A DNA stretch of 26,823 bases from a virus. Below are positions 22,528-26,823 of the stretch, piece after piece. The first letter of the stretch is position 1; every line of letters starts with the position of its first letter. The notes below the pieces were generated by a model. It made no database searches. It was not told the DNA's origin and saw nothing but the letters and a program-made list of their open reading frames with translations. The stretch is from IMG/VR virus record IMGVR_UViG_3300036985_000738, positions 1 through 26,823 of that record; one strand, given 5' to 3'. The translations under genes and the position numbers were made by a program.

Positions 22528-22913
22528 TACTTAGCGCTTGAATAGAAGCCAAGTTGAACTGTAATGATACCTTGTGCAGAAACATAAGTTGTTGGGTTTG
22601 CAAAGTACACACCAAATTCTGCTAATCCAGCAACACTGCCTCTAAAGTTTCTTGAATAATATGATGGTGTTGCACCAACAACTGTTTCTACTTGAGACAC
22701 CAATGAAGCATCTTCTGCGTCATTAAGTGACCACAATGCTGGTGAAAGTTGGTCTGCACCTGCTCCACCCCAAAATGATATTGTTCCAATCCAACCCCCT
22801 GGTGCCACAAGAGTCAAAGCTATTGTGTCATAACCAGAAACATTGCTTGGGAACCAATCTGATGTTGGTGTTGCTAAAGTACTATCGTATGTATAGGTGA
22901 ACTGCTGTAACAT
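22527..22913 (-). CDS. Beta-rich structural protein, 128 residues
   Basis: A low-charge protein rich in Ser, Thr, Val, Gly and Tyr (SGYDTIALTLVAPGG, GTISFWGGAGADQL, SAQGIITVQLGFYSSAK). It has no signal peptide, cysteines or enzyme motif. Composition suggests a beta-sandwich virion protein, possibly a head decoration or fiber-attachment protein. The ATG at 22913 shares a base with the stop of an 11-codon reading frame, and its own stop overlaps the next start (TAATG). Confidence 0.6.
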   Translation of the reverse strand: MLQQFTYTYDSTLATPTSDWFPSNVSGYDTIALTLVAPGGWIGTISFWGGAGADQLSPALWSLNDAEDASLVSQVETVVGATPSYYSRNFRGSVAGLAEFGVYFANPTTYVSAQGIITVQLGFYSSAK

Positions 22914-22948
22914 TATTTACCTTTTGCTTTCTTGTTGTATTTTTTCAT
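22913..22948 (-). CDS. Possible 11-residue basic microprotein or coupling leader
   Basis: The frame MKKYNKKAKGK starts at an ATG that shares a base with the upstream stop (TAATG at 22948) and ends in a stop that shares a base with the next ATG (TAATG at 22913). The AAAGG inside it is the likely ribosome-binding site for the next gene. It may be only a translational bridge. Confidence 0.25.
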   Translation of the reverse strand: MKKYNKKAKGK

Positions 22949-23607
22949 TATGCTTCTGGTTTATTTTTCGTTGGACCTGGACCTGGACCAGTCCAACCCG
23001 ACTGTTTTGGAGAGTCAGGCATTGGCGTAGATTTCTTTTGGAACTTATTCTTCTTATCCCAAGTTGCACGTGCCTTTACTCTTGCAGCTTTTTCTGCTGC
23101 ACTGCGTGGTTTACCTGCAGGTGTTGGCTTGATGCCAAGTCTGTCAAGTTGCTTTTGTACATATGCACGACGTGCTGCTTCTCTTGGAGCTTGCTTAAGT
23201 TTTACATATGGCTTAGCAGCTTTAGTTGTAGCTTTTACAACAGCTTTCGGACCAACTTTATCATACTTTGCATCAGTTACCATACGAGCAGTATTAGCTT
23301 TTTTATCTTTTGCTTTTGCTTGTGCAGTTAGATCTGTTTGTTCTGCTTTAGGAATTGGTTTAGAAGAAGATGGCTTATTGAAACCTTCTGGTTTACCAAC
23401 AGCAGGTATTCCACCCTTAGCAAAAAAGTTTACAACACTTTTTCCAATATTACCAACTGCTTCACGATTAGCAGCCGCGGAACCCGGTGATGGTTTAGTT
23501 GGTCTTGCTACTGCTGGACCCTGTGCAGCTTGAAATGCCTGAGCCATTGTTGGCTTAGCTACTGGTTTTTGCCCTGGTGGATATTTTTTATCTTTTTGAC
23601 TGGCCAT
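22948..23607 (-). CDS. Basic Lys/Ala/Pro-rich protein, 219 residues
   Basis: The protein is strongly basic and low in complexity (KDKKYPPGQKPVAKP, AKAKDKKANTARMV, KAVVKATTKAAKPYVKLKQ) with a Gly/Pro tail (WTGPGPGPTKNKPEA). One more hydrophobic patch lies around 55-70 (IGKSVVNFFAKGGIPAVG). It should be largely disordered and could bind DNA, for example as an internal head protein or packaging aid. It starts with ATG after AAGGAG that lies within the end of the upstream gene. Function is not recognised. Confidence 0.6.
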   Translation of the reverse strand: MASQKDKKYPPGQKPVAKPTMAQAFQAAQGPAVARPTKPSPGSAAANREAVGNIGKSVVNFFAKGGIPAVGKPEGFNKPSSSKPIPKAEQTDLTAQAKAKDKKANTARMVTDAKYDKVGPKAVVKATTKAAKPYVKLKQAPREAARRAYVQKQLDRLGIKPTPAGKPRSAAEKAARVKARATWDKKNKFQKKSTPMPDSPKQSGWTGPGPGPTKNKPEA

Positions 23608-23609
23608 GA

Positions 23610-23825
23610 TTATTGCTCCTTATTTGATTTTCTTGTTGGTTTTTTTAAATGCCAATTGATATGGCCATCTAACTTGTCATCTACTTTATCTACCTTACTA
23701 GCAACCATTTTTAATAGTTCTCTAGCTTCAGCATGTTGACTAGTATTTTCTTTTCTAAGGCTTTGGACTACAACAACTAGTGGTCCACCAATAACAGCAA
23801 CCACTACCGGCACTAGCCATTCCAT
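23610..23825 (-). CDS. Small membrane-anchored coiled-coil protein
   Basis: The protein has 71 residues. An N-terminal membrane helix (LVPVVVAVIGGPLVVVV, about 4-20) is followed by a charged helix (SLRKENTSQHAEARELLKMV, then SKVDKVDDKLDGHINWHLKK). This resembles small proteins of actinobacterial phages (DUF2746-like) that are sometimes proposed as holin-like. Here it lies next to the terminase, not the lysis genes. The ATG shares a base with the upstream stop (TAATG). Confidence 0.55.
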   Translation of the reverse strand: MEWLVPVVVAVIGGPLVVVVQSLRKENTSQHAEARELLKMVASKVDKVDDKLDGHINWHLKKPTRKSNKEQ

Positions 23826-24046
23826 TAGATTAGTTCTCTTCTTGCTGGAATCTTTTCAATTTCGCCTGCTTTAAATCTTGGGGAATTTTCCATAGCTCTT
23901 TGCTGTTCTCTTTCAGTTGGTCCATGAAAAGCTTCTTGCCCATAAGTAAAGCCTAATCGCACACCCTTCACATGACACTTGAAGCAAAGCTGCCTCTTCA
24001 GGTCATTTTCTGAGTCAATCGGTCTTTCACAGGTTGAACACTTCAT
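23825..24046 (-). CDS. Small zinc-finger protein, 73 residues
   Basis: Two CxxC knuckles, C3/C6 (KCSTCERP) and C21/C24 (LCFKCHVKG), make one four-cysteine zinc site. The rest (GFTYGQEAFHGPTEREQQRA) is polar and has no known enzyme motif. It follows the terminase, with a copy of the AT-rich motif in the short gap. Proteins with this layout occur beside packaging genes in phage contigs; a DNA-binding or packaging-related role is only inference. Confidence 0.65.
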   Translation of the reverse strand: MKCSTCERPIDSENDLKRQLCFKCHVKGVRLGFTYGQEAFHGPTEREQQRAMENSPRFKAGEIEKIPARRELI

Positions 24047-24050
24047 ATAA

Positions 24051-24079
24051 GCTCCTATTATACTATAAAACTTTTTACA
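24051..24079 (-). promoter_or_regulatory. AT-rich late motif, copy 3
   Basis: Read on the minus strand: TGTAAAAAGTTTT, then ATAGTATAAT, then AGGAGC. It lies in the 36-base gap between the terminase stop and the zinc-finger ATG. AGGAG, the ribosome-binding site, abuts the TATAAT as in copy 1. Confidence 0.5.
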
Positions 24080-24082
24080 TGT

Positions 24083-25672
24083 CTAGTAATTATTAAACTC
24101 ACCAATCCAGTGACGTTCACGACTCTTCTCTTTCTTAATAACAGTCTTTGAAAAATAAGCTAAGGTTCCAAATGCAGGGTCAGTTTTAGGGGTGTACTCT
24201 GGCAGCCAAACATACTTAAGCATCTGGTTAGCAATAGCCAAAGACATTACGCGGTCGTCGTGCGGGGAACCATGTGTAGCTCCATTGTCGTCACGGACAA
24301 AGGTCTTAAGTTCAGCAATCGTAAACTCACACTTAAGATCTAAAGCACCGTCTCTTAGGTTAGCATTGAGTTCGTCTATAGCTAAAGGCTTTGACAAGGT
24401 TGTTGTGCGCCAACCCAGCTTTTCTCCTGCTTCTGCGTGGCGTGTATTCAATTGACGCTGTCTATAAAGATTAATATAATTAGCTTTATTTAAAGATGTT
24501 AAAGTTGTTAAACCGTGGTTATTAGACTCAACACCTATTAAAGCTTCATTATAAAAGAAGCCTAATGCATATAATATTTCTTCGCCAAATTTGTCTGGGT
24601 CTACGTGTCCATGCCAATGGGCTACAACCTGTCCAGACTTAGCGTCAATAACGTGAGCAGCAGAATAGTCACCTCTAGCTAGACCTTCAGCAACGTCAGC
24701 ACCAATAACATATCTAGCTCTTGCTTGGGGCAATTGCCATATGGATAAAGGACCGCCAGAAGATTCAAACATATAGGAGTTCCTAATATCTGAAAGCTTT
24801 TTATTAAAACCTTTTTTAGGAGCTTCAGTTTCAAACTTCATTAAAGCATCAATATCAAATACTGGACGACCCGAACGAATAAAGGCTTCTTCAGGGTTTG
24901 ACGGGTACTCTTGGTGCAACTGCCATGGTGGTAGTTCTGCAGCTTGCGCGTCATACCAGGCTTGGTCACGGTCTGATGCTGACCATGGAAAGAAGATTCC
25001 ACGGAAACGATTAGTCCCAGTCTGGGAACCATGCCATAAATTAAAGAATATATTACCTTCACCCTTGGCAGTAGACAGACAGATTACTCGACCGCCTACG
25101 TCAGCAATAGGCTCAATAGATGCCCAGGCTTCTTCAGGGTTAGGTAAGAAGGCCATCTCGTCAATGATAGCTAGGTATACTGATTCACCACGAGCAGGTT
25201 CATTAGCAGATGGCATTGATTCAATTACGGAATCATTACCGAATGACATCTTAAGAACGTTATTTTGCAGCATCTCTGGACCAGATAATCTTATGAAATC
25301 TGGCAAGAACTTGTAGATATATTTAGCTTTAGATAAAAGTTTTGCAGCTTCACGTTCAGTCTTTGAAAGCATGACCACAAATCTGTCTGGCCAGAAGAAA
25401 GTAATCCAGAAGGCATAAGCTGCAGCCAGTGTGGAGAATCCGATCTGACGTGCTTTAAGAACTATAGTATATCTTTCACCTAACCATACTTTAACAGTTT
25501 CTTTTTGCGCGTTCCTTAGAACAAGAGGAATACGTCCTTTGTTAGGATGTTTAATGAATGCATAGTTTTCACAGAAGAAAGCAAATGCTTCTGCTAGTTC
25601 TTCTGGTGTTGCATTCTCTGGACCACGGCACTTACGAAAGTTATATTCATTTAAAAGTTCATCTAAATTCAC
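24083..25672 (-). CDS. terL: Terminase large subunit
   Basis: The protein has 529 residues. ATPase domain: Walker A-like KARQIGFST (73-81), Walker B VYLAIIDE (165-172), and coupling motif LSTAKG (199-204). Nuclease domain: D326 in YVIGADVAEG, E382 in LIGVESNNHG, and D472/D473 in SPHDDRVMSLAI. These fit an RNase H-fold packaging nuclease. It cuts and pumps DNA into the prohead through the portal. The start is GTG at 25672, seven bases after GGAG, and overlaps the sulfotransferase gene by 14 bases. No small subunit is recognised in the window. Confidence 0.9.
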   Translation of the reverse strand: MNLDELLNEYNFRKCRGPENATPEELAEAFAFFCENYAFIKHPNKGRIPLVLRNAQKETVKVWLGERYTIVLKARQIGFSTLAAAYAFWITFFWPDRFVVMLSKTEREAAKLLSKAKYIYKFLPDFIRLSGPEMLQNNVLKMSFGNDSVIESMPSANEPARGESVYLAIIDEMAFLPNPEEAWASIEPIADVGGRVICLSTAKGEGNIFFNLWHGSQTGTNRFRGIFFPWSASDRDQAWYDAQAAELPPWQLHQEYPSNPEEAFIRSGRPVFDIDALMKFETEAPKKGFNKKLSDIRNSYMFESSGGPLSIWQLPQARARYVIGADVAEGLARGDYSAAHVIDAKSGQVVAHWHGHVDPDKFGEEILYALGFFYNEALIGVESNNHGLTTLTSLNKANYINLYRQRQLNTRHAEAGEKLGWRTTTLSKPLAIDELNANLRDGALDLKCEFTIAELKTFVRDDNGATHGSPHDDRVMSLAIANQMLKYVWLPEYTPKTDPAFGTLAYFSKTVIKKEKSRERHWIGEFNNY

Positions 25673-26480
25673 GCCAAAACTCCAATCCTGAATAACGTCT
25701 TAGTGTTTCTGGCAAGAACACGTCCTGCGGTCTTTTAGACAGCTTTTGCACTTGGGGTCGAATCTTGTGTAGATTCTTAATGCCTGTGAGACTGTTTTCA
25801 GAGATGCCTGAGCTGTCTTCAATATTTTCAAATTCATGATTGTATTTCTTAATTTCCAAGAAGTCATATATTTTATTAATCTCTTTCTCTGGGTTGTTTA
25901 TAAAATTATCATATTCAACAAAATGAAACATATGTCTGTATTGTGGATCCATTGCATGCTTCATATTATTTATACATCTCATTATATCATTGCCAAATTT
26001 CATTAACCAATCTGCTCTGCGGTCAGCCATTGGTTTATCTGGAAATGTTTCTAATAAAACTTCTTTATCCATTAAAGCATTTTGCTGTGATTCAGGATGA
26101 GCATTAATGATTGTGTCAAATGAAACTAAAATATCAAGTATATCTCTTACTGGACATATTATTTTAATATTTTGATTTATATAACGATGAGCTACTTCTA
26201 CTCCATTGACTGATGTCCAATTAAGGTTCTTGTCAACAATGTAGTTAGCTTGTTTATCATAATAAAAGTTTTGTGGTATTGCGGCAATTGCATTAGATAT
26301 TGCGTTGCCTCTATCGTAATCTTTATGTTCAAATGAATCAAATGTTTGTGTAGCATTAATCATCATTTGTAACATTGGACTTGCCGGCGAAACCCACAAG
26401 TCTGGATTCTGATTTAATATTGCACTAAGTACTGTTGCACCTGAGCGTTGAAGCCCAGCCATAAAAAATATTTCCTTCAT
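25659..26480 (-). CDS. Sulfotransferase (PAPS-dependent)
   Basis: The protein has 273 residues. The 5'-phosphosulfate-binding loop is AGLQRSGATVLSAIL (8-22), the 3'-phosphate-binding site CPVRDILDILVS (109-120, with R112 and S120), and the FVEYDNFINNPEKEI segment matches the usual later motif. The end (RRYSGLEFW) is also typical. It would transfer sulfate to a sugar or Tyr-type acceptor in the cytoplasm. It lies in the late module between a fiber-type gene and the terminase, overlapping the latter, so the acceptor may be a virion glycan or the host surface. Confidence 0.8.
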   Translation of the reverse strand: MKEIFFMAGLQRSGATVLSAILNQNPDLWVSPASPMLQMMINATQTFDSFEHKDYDRGNAISNAIAAIPQNFYYDKQANYIVDKNLNWTSVNGVEVAHRYINQNIKIICPVRDILDILVSFDTIINAHPESQQNALMDKEVLLETFPDKPMADRRADWLMKFGNDIMRCINNMKHAMDPQYRHMFHFVEYDNFINNPEKEINKIYDFLEIKKYNHEFENIEDSSGISENSLTGIKNLHKIRPQVQKLSKRPQDVFLPETLRRYSGLEFWREFR

Positions 26481-26502
26481 ATTGTTTCCTTCGTAAATTT
26501 AA

Positions 26503-26823
26503 TTATGCGTTTGTTGCCATTACATACCAGTTGGTACCATCATACACTATAGTACTGAATCTGCCATCGGTTCCAGCATTAATTGCTGTTCCTAGTGACC
26601 CACCATTATGAGGATAAACATTTGACGATGCTGACGAAACGGAATGATTAGTCCAGTTAATGATTGTTACAGAACGTCCAATATATTCTGAGCCAGATGG
26701 CAATGTTACCACAATATCAACAGATGCGTTATTAACAATCCAGTTTTCAGTATCAGCTAAAGTAAAGTCTGCTGTCTTTGTTACTGGTGCAGTTGATGCA
26801 TAGTATTCAGAAACTTTAGCATA
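26503..26823 (-). CDS. Fiber-type protein, C-terminal part (cut by the window edge)
   Basis: The frame is open to the right edge for 106 codons; a start at an internal GTG (26712) is not required and would be wrong. The visible part has TAPVTKTADFTLADTENWIV, then VTLPSGSEYIGRSVTIINW, SSASSNVYP and TIVYDGTNWYVMATNA. This is the common C-terminal beta domain of phage fiber and head-fiber proteins, similar in plan to the end of the protein at 14761-15411. The 5' part is missing. Confidence 0.65.
   Translation of the reverse strand, partial: YAKVSEYYASTAPVTKTADFTLADTENWIVNNASVDIVVTLPSGSEYIGRSVTIINWTNHSVSSASSNVYPHNGGSLGTAINAGTDGRFSTIVYDGTNWYVMATNA

Noticed and set aside
22897-23533. Overlapping plus-strand frames opposite the basic protein
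   Set aside because: Cys/Phe/Ser-rich products are mirrors of Lys/Ala-rich codons; no start signal.
26503-26712. Complete 69-codon gene starting at GTG 26712
   Set aside because: The frame stays open to the right edge and the fiber-type domain starts upstream of the GTG, so it is the end of a longer gene.
1-26823. CRISPR array, insertion sequence, integrase or attachment site
   Set aside because: No regularly spaced repeats, transposase or integrase motifs seen on either strand.

Overview
This window looks like part of the genome of a tailed double-stranded DNA phage with a short (podovirus-type) tail. The sequence shows a terminase large subunit, a portal, a scaffold, a HK97-type major capsid protein, T7-like tail tubular proteins A and B, and a set of alanine-rich internal virion proteins that includes one of 1291 residues. 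The base composition is AT-rich, roughly 35-40% GC. Three features hint at an aquatic actinobacterial host: a two-helix holin with the C-terminal pattern seen in actinophage holins, a small membrane/coiled-coil protein resembling one found in actinophages, and a promoter placed to give a leaderless mRNA. The host is an inference and no sequence in the window proves it.

Layout. Positions 1-764 hold no gene. They contain G-runs at the left edge, a promoter at 197-226, a strongly structured segment at about 242-409 (three adjacent hairpins inside a long-range stem), more hairpins at 563-601, and a second promoter at 692-720 overlapped by a 13-base direct repeat. Positions 765-6550 carry about fifteen tightly packed plus-strand genes, many with overlapping stop and start codons. 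They include three tiny proteins of 31-37 residues, a two-domain glycosyltransferase, a SAM-dependent methyltransferase, a likely PD-(D/E)XK-type protein, a sigma region 4-like helix-turn-helix protein and a double zinc-ribbon protein. This module looks early and accessory. No polymerase, helicase, primase, integrase or RNA polymerase is present, so replication genes must lie outside the window or be supplied by the host.

From 26823 back to 6345 everything is on the minus strand and forms the late module. In transcription order it holds a fiber-type protein cut by the window edge, a sulfotransferase, the terminase, small zinc-finger and membrane proteins, a basic protein, a beta-rich protein, portal, scaffold, capsid, a strong terminator hairpin, tail tubular A and B, fiber-like proteins with a fibronectin type III domain and Cys-rich repeats, small proteins, internal virion proteins, holin, and an exported lysozyme-like enzyme. 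The early and late modules converge, and the last gene of each overlaps the other on opposite strands at 6356-6550.

The most interesting points are: (i) a 29-base AT-rich motif with four copies in late-gene junctions (13447, 18433, 20388, 24051), a candidate phage-specific late promoter or operator; (ii) the structured RNA candidate at 233-409; (iii) the dual-coding convergent overlap, marked by a local rise in GC; (iv) a promoter whose start site falls at the ATG of the zinc-ribbon gene; and (v) a chain of unannotated microproteins linked by overlapping stop/start codons.
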